29,051 nt of DNA from a virus (IMGVR_UViG_3300044988_000030:1-29051), one strand, 5' to 3'. Shown: positions 1 to 10,670, counted from the stretch's first letter. The notes: generated by a model from the sequence alone, not told the origin. Made by a program: numbers and translations.

Positions 1-3000
1 TTTGGGAAGAGCATTCTTTAGGATTTCTAACTCATTAGCAGCAGGGCGTATATCTACTTGTTGTCCTAACATTTTAACATCTTTGTTAGGCAAATCTGCC
101 AGCTTTAGTTCAGGTAAATTAGTATTAACACTTACTTGATCTGCAATCTTTTCAGCTTTATATTGATAATCATAAGGCTCATTATACGATAAGCTATTTG
201 AAATGTTTTCACGGACTTTATCTAAAGTATTGCCAATCCCATCAGAAGCAAAGTTACCAAACATTCTATTAAAAGAATCTAAGCGATCAACCATTTTAAT
301 GGCTTCGTCTTGAACAGTAAGGTTTATACCACCTACAATAATATCAGGACTAGTTCCGCCATCTAATGTGTTTGGTTTGAAAGGCTTGCCCAGAGTAATT
401 TTACCCTGTATTCTTGTTACATCTTCATAAGAAGAACCAGATGGTGGTGGTTCTATTAGATTTTCGTAGCCTCCGAATGGTATGAAATTTTGAAGGTTTT
501 TGTTAAAAGAACCAATAGGACTTCTGCGTACTGCTTTGTCTAATACTGGTTTTAATATATCATAATTCTCAAAAGGTCCAGAGGCTTGTTTTGGCGGAGC
601 AACATTACCTGCAAACGTATCATACGCAGTCATTACCTTAGAAACATATGGAACAGTTTCCTTAGGCTTAGGCAAGTAGTCTAAGAAAGTACCACCACTA
701 GCTTTAGCTTTTGCATTAGCCTTCTGTACACTACCTTCTCCAGCATTGTAAGCTGCCGCTACTTCTGGGAAAGTTGGGAACAACTTCATTAAACGCTTAA
801 GATATCTAGTACCTCCAGAAATAGATTCCTCTGGATCAGTACGATCAGAAACACCATAGTATTCCGCCGTTGTAGGCATAAGTTGCATGATACCTACTGC
901 ACCCTGACTGCTTACAGCTTTTGTACTAAAATTATTAGTTTCGCTTGCAGCAATTGCTTTAACAAGTTCAAAAGGTACTTTATTTATTTCAGCGTACTTT
1001 CTAAACAATTCATCGTATCTGTCACTAGTATTGCCAAAATCTTTTGTAGGTTTTGTTGTAACATCAACAGACTTGTTTGGTGGTACTTCAGTAGGCTTGC
1101 CGCCATTGGCAACTGTATTGGCATTTAATGCAGCTGTGTTAAACTTCAACGCATCTTGCACGCCATCTAATGCTACTGTGTTAAGCTGTACATCAGTAAA
1201 TCCAACAGACTCTAATAGGGATTTTCCTACTTTAGCAAATTCTTCAATGGTCTTTTCAGGGCCAAGCTCTTTTAGTCTATTCAAGACATTTGCTTGATCT
1301 TCATTCAAAGGGCCACTTTGTAACTCAGTTAGAATATTTAAGTTGTAAGCTCTATCAGTAAGTGATTTTCTTGCGCCTGGATCCATCTTTCCAAGTTCAG
1401 TAGCATCTATCTTAAGATCTGGAAATGCTTTATTAACTTGTTCTAATGCTTTACCAATACCACCGTGAATAGCTGCTTCAGCCTTATCAGCAAGCATTGC
1501 AAAGAATGATAGCAATGGTTGATAGCTAGATAATGCTTGGATATTTTTGCCAATACGAATTGCAACGCTATCTAGTACATCACCGCTATTAGTAATAGCT
1601 TCTGAGAGTTGTTGTTTCAAAAGTTTAGCAGTATTAGCAAGACCATTTGCAACACCTACAGATAGCTGTTCAGAAAGATTCAATCCATTTGAATTACCAC
1701 TTAACTCATTTAAAATATCTAATGTATTTTGCTTAGCAGTCATTTGTACACGTTCTGTTAAACGTGCTAACGCCTGTAAACTATTTAGGTACTTATCAAC
1801 AGCTGCTTGATCATTAAGTTCAATAGAATCTGACTTCAAAATATTAATGTATTTTGCAAGACCAGAGAATTCTTTTAAGAGACTTTTACCTCTTGTACTT
1901 AATTTATTAAGATCAATACCAAGAGCTTCTGCTACAGTACTAAACCCTGACTTATCGAGAGTTGCTGTAAATTTCAACAATTCAGTAGTACTTTCGTAGC
2001 CAGCTGCCTTACGTATCAAGCGTTGCTGTTCTTGCGGAGTTGTAGCCATAGATAGCTGAGAAGTTACAGAGGCTTTACCTCGGCTTAAAGCTAACGCAGC
2101 ACTCATTTGATCTAATGTTATTCTAGATCTTTGTGCGGCAGTTAAACCTAAATCAGATACAGCTGACATCATACTTTCGCCAGTTGTATTCTTCAAAACA
2201 GCTGCAAGATCATCTGCCCTTAACTTAAGATCTTTCAAAGCTTTTTGTTTAGCAATTAAATCTTCTTGTGGTAAGAACTGTGACTCAGGATCATCCAAAT
2301 CTTTCTTAATACGTGCTATTTGATTACCAATACTCTTCAACTCTAAGAAAGTGTCTTGAGGTAGCAAATCAACACTTAATCCGCTAAAAGCAGCTTCAAG
2401 AGTCGCACTTACAGACATTGCAATCGGTGTTAATGCTCTATCTACGCTATTTAGCAATTTATCAATATCAACAACTAAGTCTAACTGGTGGTCAGCAACT
2501 GCATACTCTCTTAATATATTTAATTGCTCTTTATTAAGTAATAAGTTATTAGTTTGCTCTACACCAATCTCTCTGTAACTGCCTAAGACTTTTGAAGCAT
2601 CTGCTGCATATAGGTTTGTCAACTTAGCACTAAGAGCTTCTGGTGTTTTAAGCATGTTTTCAAAAGCATTTTGCTTAGTCTCAAACCTAAAACCAGGAAG
2701 ATTCTTTTGCTCTTGTTTTCTACGAACCAATTCAGCTGCGTATCTCTCTTGTAATATCTCATTACGCGCCTTAGCTGCACTTCTTTCCGCCAATGGCAAT
2801 AAGTCAATATTTTCTAAAGAAGGCTTTTGTAATTTATTAAGCGACTGGTCTTCTACAAACTGAATCTTACGAATACGTTCTCTTAGGGTGTCTGTAAGAT
2901 CTTCAGACAAGTACTTAAGCTCTTCTGTCAAACCTAGATTGATATCGTTGCCTAATTTTGTAACAGCCATTTGGCTTGATAAGTACTTATCAGCTTCTAA

Positions 3001-6000
3001 TGTTTGCAAATAAGTTCTTTTATCAGCAAGTCTTTTCTTTTCAAACAAATTAGCATTGCTAAGCTCATTTGTAGGAAATTGTGTTTGCTTTACAAGCGTT
3101 TCACCACGAGCTTTAAGATCTTTACCAACATCAAAAGAACGTCCTGTCAATTGGAAGTCTTTAAGATTGTCTAAAGTTACACCAAGCGGTTTCCAGAATC
3201 CAGGTTCATTCTTAGCAATAGCTTCTCTAGCAGATACTTGTTTAAGCACTTCAGTTTGCTTTTTAGCAGCGTCTGTCCACTCTGTCAAAGCATCAATGTT
3301 TCGATCTATACTAGCATAATAATTAGCTGCTAATGTTTTATTATCAAACGTTGCACCTTCAGGAGTAACCTCATATCTAAACTTCTTGAAATTTGCGTAT
3401 ACAGTGTCTAAATTAGAAAGCCTATCTGCGTACTCTAATGCCAATGGAGAACTTTTATCCATTGATGTATATGCTTCATTAGAACTCTTTACAGAGTTTA
3501 CAAATGAAACTCGAAGATTTTCAGCTTCAAGTCTTGCTCTATCCATTTCAGACAAATCAGGGCCAATTGGTTTTATTTCTGCCCTTTTACGAGGATCATA
3601 AGTTGTCTGTATTTCAGGCATAAAGCCTTGTTTAGACGGGAACTGTACATAATTTCTAGATAAGTAATCTGTTAGATTTCTGTTTGAAAACTTAGATGTA
3701 ACATAGCCTATTGCAGCACCAATCGCAGCACCAACACCAGCTGTTATAGGTTTATACAAGGTAGGTACTGAGAATCCTAAGGCAGCACCTTCAATAGCAC
3801 CAGAAGCAACTGCTGTACTAACATCTTCTTCTAGCATTTTAACGCCAGTAAAAGCTACTGCAGTTCTTACAAGATTACCACCCTGCCCAGACATCCATTG
3901 ACCAAGTGCAGCTGCCCCGCCTTCTCCCGCAACAACAGGAGCCGCTTCACCAACAGCTTTTAGCAATCTTAGCTTATTGCCTACAAGAACCATTATAGAT
4001 GCAGCTAATGCTTCTTTCCAGTTATCTCCAATAAACTCTAAAGCTTGAGTACCACGAGAAGGATCTACTGTATTGCGCGTATCAAGCATAGTCATTTGAT
4101 TGGCCATAGCTTCTACGTCAATCTTAGTCTTAGCTGCAAACTCTTTTGACACACGAGATAAAGCTTTTAAAGCTTCTGAAGCTGCATTTGCAGTCTCATC
4201 TGCTACCATACCCATTTTCAATCTCTCAGCCATTGAAGCAGCTAAAGCTTCTTCAGTACGCTTTTGAGTATCTTTGAATACAGTTTCTTCAGAGTAGCTA
4301 AGTTTACTCATGTCAATCTTAGAAATATCAAAAGAAGGAGCTAGTCCTAATTTAGCAGCCTCTATCATGCTTGATTCAGTGAGACCTGTCTTAGCATCTT
4401 TTGGTTCGCTTTTAAGACCTATTGATTTCTTAAAGCCTTCCCACAACTCTGACATTCTATCCCATAGCGTTTTATGTGCTGTTGAAATAGAGTCCCAAGC
4501 AGCTGCCAATGCAACAGGAATCCATGTCCATTTAAATAGCTTAAGATTTTTAGTATTGCTTAATGCGTTAAATACACCAGTTACAATATCTCTGCCGTAA
4601 ATACCAGCAACTACTGCTCCGATGCCCAGCCCCATTGAAATACCATCTTGAGAACCATCTGACATCATAGAACCAGCTTTTGCGCCTAGATAGCCACCAG
4701 CGGCTAATAATCCCGCACCAGCAATACCCGCACCTGCAACAGCAGGCATATTATGACGAATAACAGAACCCTTACCTGCCGCCATTCTTTCGGCATGTCT
4801 TTGATCAAGGAATTCTTTTTGCGTGAGTCTAACACCAGATAGACTTCTTTGTACTGCATCCATTGCCATGAATTCAGCAGCGCTACCTATACCACGTCTT
4901 GCAAACTCTTTTGCATTTTGGCGTGCCATCCAATTTTCATTAGCTTGATTTCTTTCCCACTCTAGTTTAGCATTTTTACGAGCATCTCTTGCTGCTAATT
5001 GAGTTTCGTTTAATCTTTGTGGACGAGGAGGTGCTGTCATCGTTGGCATTATAGGCGGAACCATTGTACCAGGAGCTGACCGCTCAAACATATATTTTTG
5101 AAGATTATAAGAACGCGTTGCTGCTTCATCAGCTGCAATTGCAGTAGCATTTTGTCTTTCCCAACGCTTTGTAATCTTGTCCATTTGAACATCGTGTGCT
5201 CTGCTTAAGCCTACCTTCTTAGCACTCTTCATCATAAAGGTGCCAATAGCAGCAGGAATTAACAGATGACTCAAAGGAATTTCACCGCCACCAGGTACAG
5301 GCATATTACCTAAGTAATCAAAGCCCATTGAATGCCCCGTCCCCATGAAGCCTTCTTGTTCTCCACGTTTCTTTGGATTTGCTATTGCATTTACAAGGTT
5401 GCCAATTACATATAAAGCCATTAACAAACTAGTTGCACGATACGTAGCTGCAGCGCTAATGCCTTTCATTGCAAAGTCTACTGTACCGCTAATAACTTTT
5501 AGAGTATTTGCAAACCTACGCATGCCGCTAGAAAGCACATCTAATACTGCAATGGTTTCTTGTACACCAAAAGCATTTCTCAAGCCTTTCTTATCAGTAG
5601 CGTTGATAAAGTTTGCCCGCGCTCTTTCACCGCCTGTTGCCATATTTGCAGCAGCAACCGCATAACTAGGCGCATTCATATATTGAGCAATACGAGATTT
5701 ACGCGCAGATGCTATAGACTCTGCCAATACGCCTTCAGGTAACCTAAATGCCTTTGTAGCAGCTCTACTACCAACTGCTGCTGCACCTTGTAGTAGCATA
5801 TCTACAGTTCTTAAGAGAGGCAATGCAGGTGCGAGTGTTGCGTTAGTATAAGCTAATTTAGCAAACTTAGCGTCTAGCTTCATAAACATTGCATCTTTTG
5901 CAATAATAGCTGCTTCTAGTCTAGCGTTAACAGCAGTTCTTAAGGCTATCCCAGGTCCACTCATATAAGCTGCATACGCGCCTAATGCACTTAACCCTGT

Positions 6001-9000
6001 TCCAATTGCACCAAAACCAAATAGCTGAGGAGCATAAACAGCAGCTAAGAATCGCAAGACAACTGCCATTGCACTTCTAATTCTAACCGTAAGTAATTCA
6101 AGCCCTGCTAATTCTGGTCTTCTGAATTGAATCGTTTCTAAATACAAAAGTCTAATAACGCCTACCAAGCCTTCAACAGCCATGCTAAATATTGTCTTTA
6201 ATGTATAAGACAGACCACTCATAACAAGTGCGCCACGGTCAATATTTGCGTAAGTAGCTGCTGCAAATCGTTTGTATTCCTTAAATACAATCATTGACAC
6301 ACCTGTTGCTGCAGTAACAGCTAGCAGTATTTGTGTCGTAGTTGCTGTCATAGACTCCCAAAAGTCTAATGTTGCTTGTAACGGATTTGCGTCTGGAAAC
6401 ATTGGGGTTGGGATTTTCTCAGAATCTTTATCTTTAGCAGAGTAATTCTTAAATGGAGAATAATTATCAGAATCTATAGTTGCACCTTGCGCAGACATAG
6501 CTGACAATAAAGAGCCAACTAAAAACAATGCTGTAAATATTTGCTTTGGTGTAGGTATGATTTTGTTCAGTAAAGAACCGCCTTTCATGTTTGCAATTTT
6601 ATCTTGCAAACGCTTCATACCAGATTCAATACCAAGGATAAACCGATCAAAGAATCCAGAAGTATTGGCATCTCTTCCTAATAGCAAATGCTGAAGAAAA
6701 GTACCGCCATTTATTTTATTACTTTTGCTGAAAGCTTTAGATAAGTGATCACTTGTCTTTAAAGAAATATTGTTCAGCTCTCTAGCCATCCATTGGGTAA
6801 ACCCGCTAAAACCGCCAGTACCAGACATTGTGACTTCTTTTCTCCACTTGTCTCTTACTTTGCCCCACACAGGACTACGATCCATTGCATTGTGTAGATG
6901 CGACAACATTGGATCAAGTACACCTGTTTTCAAATCTTTAAGACCTGATTCACCTGTTAGTGCTAACCAAATCAAACCGCCTCTTGCGATTGCGTGCCCA
7001 ATTACATTATCTTTGTACAATGAATTAAACATGCCTGAGAAGTCCATCATCAACCCTGTAATAGCAAGGCTTTGAGTTCTGTTTGTATCATTAAAGAATG
7101 CTTTAGACATTTTGCCTAAAGGAGTAGGTTGTCCACCTGCAGTCTTATTGCCTGTGTAAGTACCCATAAAGAATGACTGTACACTACGCTGACGCTGTAA
7201 TACATCACTCAAACCTTTGCGGTAGACACCTAATTCAACCATTAGTCTTACAAGAGATCCGCCAAATAGCCAAGCACCCAACAAACCTACTGCTGGTGCA
7301 GAACCAAACAAAGACGCAATCTTAAAGATACCAGAGAATATTACACCAAGGTAAGGAAGACCTGTCAAGAAGTTTTCCATAAAGTTGCCAAAGAATGCAA
7401 AGCCTTCTCCAATCAATCTCGGTATATCTACAAGCGAACCATTAACAACACCAGATGCAATATCACCTGCTGCTTTGCCTAACTCTACGCCTAAGCTCTT
7501 ATCAAAGGTATTTGCAGTAATCGTAATAGCTAGTGATGTCCCTGCAATAATTGAGGAGGCTAGCAACCAACCGCCAATTACACCGTCTGCAATAACTTTA
7601 GGTAACGAGCTGAAAATCGTTGCCATTACTGTGGCTGAAAAGGCTTGTCTTAATGCCAATGGCCATGTGTTAAACCAAGCTCTAAATCTTTGATTTACAA
7701 AAGATAGAACACCAGACATTGTATCAGTGAATGAATATCTCAAACCTTTGAATAGTAAATCATTTGAAAATACATCTCTTAAGAATACAACAGACTTTTG
7801 TATAGAGTCCTCAATAGCTTTAGCGTATCCAGCTAAGTTAGGTGAATAGGCATATAGTTTGCTATTGAGTTTGAACATTGTTTTCGACAAATCAAGGCTA
7901 GCTATCCTATTTAAAACACCGCCAATCTTTGTATAAATGACTTCAAACAAGTCAATTACATTGTCTCCAAAAGTCTTGAGGCCTACTGAAGTATTGCCCC
8001 ATAAGGTTGCAGATGTGTATATGATTTCATCAATAGTATCTGTCCACCAAGAATGTGCAATAACAGCGTCATATATCTCAAAGAACACTTGAATAACAGC
8101 ATCACCAAAAGCTTGAATTGGAGCTAATGCTTTTATCAGAGTATCTGAATAATATTGTACCTTGTCTACCAAGGCTTCAAACCAATTTGTTAAATCTCCT
8201 CTTAAAGCTAATTCGGAGAATGTTGTTATCCAATGTAAAAGTACATTTAAAACCTCAACAAATACACCAGAAGCATAAGACGCAGCGTCAGTAAGTGCAC
8301 CAAATAAATCTATCTTTGACAACATTGCTGTTGCAGATACAAGGCTATCTAAAACTTTATCAAGACTTTGCTCTATGTTTGAAAATACAACATGTACCTT
8401 AAAGGCAATAGGCATGTCTATTTGCGCAAACTTAGGCAATACTAAATTAAGTCCTTCTGCTAGTCTATAGTATAATTCTTCAGTGAATGTTTCAGAAGCA
8501 TTTACTAGAGAATTCATTAAAGAGTCTACTAGACCTGCCACTGTTACCATTAAGTTTCCAGCAATTCTTGCAAGCTTTGAGCCACCAAAACTAACACCAA
8601 AAAGCTTTTCAAGTATATTGTAGCCTGCTAGAGTTTCTCCAAGATCTCTTAAACCAGATACAAGATCCGTAGAAAGTGTTAAAAATAAAGAACCTACAAA
8701 ACTGCTAATAATTCCAGCAACAGAGTCAGTACCAAAGACAGTATCTCTTAAATTCTGTATTAATTGTTTAGACATTCTGTACCAGACAATTTCGCCACCT
8801 ATATTAAAGGATCTCATTTCCTTTATTATGAATGCTCTAAAACGACCTGTGACAGATTGCTCATATGCCAAGATTTCTGCACTAACTTTTACTAATGTAT
8901 TTCTAAGAGTTAATGCTGTTATTTCGCCAATAGCTTGCATAGGTTTTAATAGATAAAACATATCATCGCCTTTGACAGAGCGTAGCATTTTGCCAAACAT

Positions 9001-10041
9001 TTGCCAACGCATGATTGCGATATCAATAGCAGCAGTAAATTGAGTTACAAAAGGCTCTATTACTGTGGTTATAAACCTTGTCAAACCAATCGTATCTAGA
9101 GAATGCTGTATTGCATATATTGATATCTCTAACATTTGCTTAACAGGCTCTAGCAAATCCTCAAGTGGATTCTTAAAACCCACCAAAGAAAATCGCAAAG
9201 CATTTCCAAGTAAGTAAGCCTTGTCAACAGACTTTCCTAATTCTTGTGAAAGATTATAAACACTCTTTGAAAGCTTTTCAGACAGCGCCAAGCCTTTGTC
9301 AAATTCAACAAATACATAAGCTGCATTTTCTTTTAACTTTAAGAAACCTGTAGATAATGTAGGTACAATATTTTTGAATTCTTTATTAATTGTTTCTGCT
9401 TGATCTGCAAGTGCTTTGAAGATTACTTCAGAAGTTATTTCTCCCTGAGCAGCAATAAGTCTCATTTGACCTAATGTGACACCCATACTGTCTGCAATCA
9501 TGCCTGCAATACGTGGTGTTTGCTCCATTACAGAGTTTAATTCTTCGCCTCTTAAAACACCAGAGGAGAAAGCTTGACCCAACTGAGTTAAAGCTGCTTT
9601 AGAGCTTTCTGCAGAAGAGCCTGAGATTGCTACTGCTTGTTGTATTGTTTTAGAAGACCGTGCTAATTTATCAATATCAACATTAGTGTTACGCATTGCG
9701 CGTCCCATTGCAGTAAATACTTCAACGGTTTCTCTATAAGTACCATTGGTTTCATCTGCAATATTTCTAAGTCTTACTTGTGTATCATATAATTCGTTAC
9801 TCTTACCTACAACTAGTGCAACTTTGTTTTCCATCTCTTGTAAAGATGATGTAGTTTCTTCTACATACTTTAGAAGCTGATCTGCTGCAAAGGTGGTTCC
9901 AATTGCTATAAAAGCACTTTTGAAGCCATCGGCCATTGAATTCACACTTTGTGAAATTGACTTAACCGTAGTATTTACTTCCTCTAGATTTCTCTGTGCT
10001 TTTCGGGTATTAGCATCGACTTCAATTACTATACCTGACAT
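1..10041 (-). CDS. Tail tape measure protein with lytic transglycosylase domain (partial, 3' end outside window)
   Basis: This protein is expected to set tail length, fill the tail tube and act on the cell wall during DNA entry. The frame starts at an ATG (10039-10041) preceded by a GGAG ribosome site and stays open to position 1, so at least 3347 residues are encoded and the C-terminus is missing. Residues ~75-270 match the lambda/HK97-type tape measure N-terminal domain, including the stretch around residues 148-167 with QAFSSGVLRGEE. Alanine/glycine-rich hydrophobic stretches recur (about residues 908-927, 1768-1787, 2088-2127), as usual for tape measures. Residues ~3010-3130 form a soluble lytic transglycosylase domain with candidate catalytic Glu3034 (in AIAASET), then AVGIMQLMP and AYNAGEG. 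A terminator lies directly upstream. Plus-strand ORFs in this stretch are shadows. The assignment is secure; the true length is unknown. Confidence 0.95.
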   Translation of the reverse strand, partial: MSGIVIEVDANTRKAQRNLEEVNTTVKSISQSVNSMADGFKSAFIAIGTTFAADQLLKYVEETTSSLQEMENKVALVVGKSNELYDTQVRLRNIADETNGTYRETVEVFTAMGRAMRNTNVDIDKLARSSKTIQQAVAISGSSAESSKAALTQLGQAFSSGVLRGEELNSVMEQTPRIAGMIADSMGVTLGQMRLIAAQGEITSEVIFKALADQAETINKEFKNIVPTLSTGFLKLKENAAYVFVEFDKGLALSEKLSKSVYNLSQELGKSVDKAYLLGNALRFSLVGFKNPLEDLLEPVKQMLEISIYAIQHSLDTIGLTRFITTVIEPFVTQFTAAIDIAIMRWQMFGKMLRSVKGDDMFYLLKPMQAIGEITALTLRNTLVKVSAEILAYEQSVTGRFRAFIIKEMRSFNIGGEIVWYRMSKQLIQNLRDTVFGTDSVAGIISSFVGSLFLTLSTDLVSGLRDLGETLAGYNILEKLFGVSFGGSKLARIAGNLMVTVAGLVDSLMNSLVNASETFTEELYYRLAEGLNLVLPKFAQIDMPIAFKVHVVFSNIEQSLDKVLDSLVSATAMLSKIDLFGALTDAASYASGVFVEVLNVLLHWITTFSELALRGDLTNWFEALVDKVQYYSDTLIKALAPIQAFGDAVIQVFFEIYDAVIAHSWWTDTIDEIIYTSATLWGNTSVGLKTFGDNVIDLFEVIYTKIGGVLNRIASLDLSKTMFKLNSKLYAYSPNLAGYAKAIEDSIQKSVVFLRDVFSNDLLFKGLRYSFTDTMSGVLSFVNQRFRAWFNTWPLALRQAFSATVMATIFSSLPKVIADGVIGGWLLASSIIAGTSLAITITANTFDKSLGVELGKAAGDIASGVVNGSLVDIPRLIGEGFAFFGNFMENFLTGLPYLGVIFSGIFKIASLFGSAPAVGLLGAWLFGGSLVRLMVELGVYRKGLSDVLQRQRSVQSFFMGTYTGNKTAGGQPTPLGKMSKAFFNDTNRTQSLAITGLMMDFSGMFNSLYKDNVIGHAIARGGLIWLALTGESGLKDLKTGVLDPMLSHLHNAMDRSPVWGKVRDKWRKEVTMSGTGGFSGFTQWMARELNNISLKTSDHLSKAFSKSNKINGGTFLQHLLLGRDANTSGFFDRFILGIESGMKRLQDKIANMKGGSLLNKIIPTPKQIFTALFLVGSLLSAMSAQGATIDSDNYSPFKNYSAKDKDSEKIPTPMFPDANPLQATLDFWESMTATTTQILLAVTAATGVSMIVFKEYKRFAAATYANIDRGALVMSGLSYTLKTIFSMAVEGLVGVIRLLYLETIQFRRPELAGLELLTVRIRSAMAVVLRFLAAVYAPQLFGFGAIGTGLSALGAYAAYMSGPGIALRTAVNARLEAAIIAKDAMFMKLDAKFAKLAYTNATLAPALPLLRTVDMLLQGAAAVGSRAATKAFRLPEGVLAESIASARKSRIAQYMNAPSYAVAAANMATGGERARANFINATDKKGLRNAFGVQETIAVLDVLSSGMRRFANTLKVISGTVDFAMKGISAAATYRATSLLMALYVIGNLVNAIANPKKRGEQEGFMGTGHSMGFDYLGNMPVPGGGEIPLSHLLIPAAIGTFMMKSAKKVGLSRAHDVQMDKITKRWERQNATAIAADEAATRSYNLQKYMFERSAPGTMVPPIMPTMTAPPRPQRLNETQLAARDARKNAKLEWERNQANENWMARQNAKEFARRGIGSAAEFMAMDAVQRSLSGVRLTQKEFLDQRHAERMAAGKGSVIRHNMPAVAGAGIAGAGLLAAGGYLGAKAGSMMSDGSQDGISMGLGIGAVVAGIYGRDIVTGVFNALSNTKNLKLFKWTWIPVALAAAWDSISTAHKTLWDRMSELWEGFKKSIGLKSEPKDAKTGLTESSMIEAAKLGLAPSFDISKIDMSKLSYSEETVFKDTQKRTEEALAASMAERLKMGMVADETANAASEALKALSRVSKEFAAKTKIDVEAMANQMTMLDTRNTVDPSRGTQALEFIGDNWKEALAASIMVLVGNKLRLLKAVGEAAPVVAGEGGAAALGQWMSGQGGNLVRTAVAFTGVKMLEEDVSTAVASGAIEGAALGFSVPTLYKPITAGVGAAIGAAIGYVTSKFSNRNLTDYLSRNYVQFPSKQGFMPEIQTTYDPRKRAEIKPIGPDLSEMDRARLEAENLRVSFVNSVKSSNEAYTSMDKSSPLALEYADRLSNLDTVYANFKKFRYEVTPEGATFDNKTLAANYYASIDRNIDALTEWTDAAKKQTEVLKQVSAREAIAKNEPGFWKPLGVTLDNLKDFQLTGRSFDVGKDLKARGETLVKQTQFPTNELSNANLFEKKRLADKRTYLQTLEADKYLSSQMAVTKLGNDINLGLTEELKYLSEDLTDTLRERIRKIQFVEDQSLNKLQKPSLENIDLLPLAERSAAKARNEILQERYAAELVRRKQEQKNLPGFRFETKQNAFENMLKTPEALSAKLTNLYAADASKVLGSYREIGVEQTNNLLLNKEQLNILREYAVADHQLDLVVDIDKLLNSVDRALTPIAMSVSATLEAAFSGLSVDLLPQDTFLELKSIGNQIARIKKDLDDPESQFLPQEDLIAKQKALKDLKLRADDLAAVLKNTTGESMMSAVSDLGLTAAQRSRITLDQMSAALALSRGKASVTSQLSMATTPQEQQRLIRKAAGYESTTELLKFTATLDKSGFSTVAEALGIDLNKLSTRGKSLLKEFSGLAKYINILKSDSIELNDQAAVDKYLNSLQALARLTERVQMTAKQNTLDILNELSGNSNGLNLSEQLSVGVANGLANTAKLLKQQLSEAITNSGDVLDSVAIRIGKNIQALSSYQPLLSFFAMLADKAEAAIHGGIGKALEQVNKAFPDLKIDATELGKMDPGARKSLTDRAYNLNILTELQSGPLNEDQANVLNRLKELGPEKTIEEFAKVGKSLLESVGFTDVQLNTVALDGVQDALKFNTAALNANTVANGGKPTEVPPNKSVDVTTKPTKDFGNTSDRYDELFRKYAEINKVPFELVKAIAASETNNFSTKAVSSQGAVGIMQLMPTTAEYYGVSDRTDPEESISGGTRYLKRLMKLFPTFPEVAAAYNAGEGSVQKANAKAKASGGTFLDYLPKPKETVPYVSKVMTAYDTFAGNVAPPKQASGPFENYDILKPVLDKAVRRSPIGSFNKNLQNFIPFGGYENLIEPPPSGSSYEDVTRIQGKITLGKPFKPNTLDGGTSPDIIVGGINLTVQDEAIKMVDRLDSFNRMFGNFASDGIGNTLDKVRENISNSLSYNEPYDYQYKAEKIADQVSVNTNLPELKLADLPNKDVKMLGQQVDIRPAANELEILKNALPK

Positions 10042-10055
10042 TTAAATTCTCCATT

Positions 10056-10085
10056 AAAAACCCCCTTACTTAAGAATAAGGGGGT
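10056..10085 (-). terminator. Rho-independent terminator before the tape measure gene
   Basis: Read on the minus strand, a perfect 9-bp stem (ACCCCCTTA / TAAGGGGGT) with an 8-base loop is followed by a run of five T's, the last stem T included. It lies 5 bases after the stop of the gp10-like gene and 15 bases before the tape measure start codon. The plus-strand reading has no T run. The structure would reduce read-through into the tape measure gene, so that gene needs partial read-through, antitermination or its own promoter. Confidence 0.85.
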
Positions 10086-10089
10086 AGTA

Positions 10090-10383
10090 TTATTTAGGTG
10101 TAACAATTACACCATTAGGGCTTACATTTTCATTTGCAAGCAGAGTTCTTTCTATAAAATGCGTGGGCGCTTGTGTACTGCTCCCTGCATTGAGTCTATC
10201 AATGTATTCAACATCATTGCTTATCTGACCGTCTTCATATTTCCAACCTGCTCTAGCTCTACCCGTATCTATAGGTGTTGCTGCACGTAACTCTTCCACT
10301 AATCTCTTAGCTTCTTTGTTTTTGATAATTTCAGACTTTTGTTTAAACTCTGACATTAAATTTAAATCAATTTTCATATTCAT
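10090..10383 (-). CDS. HK97 gp10-like tail completion/neck protein
   Basis: A 97-residue protein. The central part (TPIDTGRARAGW, then ISNDVEYIDRLNAG, then a C-terminal FIERTL) is the pattern of the HK97 gp10-like family, which acts in head-tail joining or tail completion. The start ATG overlaps the stop of the chaperone T reading frame (ATGA), implying translational coupling; an internal ATG two codons later is also possible. Its place is unusual: gp10-like genes normally precede the tail tube gene, whereas here it follows the chaperones and directly precedes a terminator. The family call is from the motif pattern only. Confidence 0.7.
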   Translation of the reverse strand: MNMKIDLNLMSEFKQKSEIIKNKEAKRLVEELRAATPIDTGRARAGWKYEDGQISNDVEYIDRLNAGSSTQAPTHFIERTLLANENVSPNGVIVTPK

Positions 10384-10670
10384 TTAAGAACAGACTCCCC
10401 GCCTGTGGCAGTTGCAAGTTTCTGGAAGAATCCAGAACGCTTAAAGCTGCTGGTATCAAAACTACCATCCGAATTAGCCTTGGAGGGCGGATTATAAATA
10501 GGCTCTAATGAAGTAAATAGCTGCCAAGGCTTTTGATTAACACCCTGTGCCTGTAAAAGTTTGGAAGCACGATCATCTGCTCTCCACTCTACAGGCCGCC
10601 TTTCAAAATAGTTAAACCAGCCTAAAAGCTCTTCATAAGTCATATCTTCATATAACTTGCTAACAGGCAT
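10380..10670 (-). CDS. Tail assembly chaperone T-like domain (expressed by -1 frameshift from the upstream frame)
   Basis: The reading frame encodes a domain like the T part of lambda GT: MTYEELLGWFNYF, then RPVEWRADDRA, then KPWQLFTSL. It is unlikely to be translated mainly from its own ATG at 10670. Its frame stays open upstream, without a stop, to a GGGAAAG slippery heptamer at 10724-10730 in the preceding gene. A -1 slip there joins the two frames into a ~217-residue GT protein spanning 11032-10380. In lambda-type phages G and GT coat the tape measure protein and recruit tail tube subunits. Its stop overlaps the start of the gp10-like gene. Confidence 0.85.
   Translation of the reverse strand: MPVSKLYEDMTYEELLGWFNYFERRPVEWRADDRASKLLQAQGVNQKPWQLFTSLEPIYNPPSKANSDGSFDTSSFKRSGFFQKLATATGGESVLK

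Noticed and set aside
883-7693. Many plus-strand reading frames of 60-106 codons within the tape measure region
   Set aside because: They lie opposite one continuous minus-strand frame with clear domains, have no consistent ribosome sites, and their proteins show no recognisable pattern.
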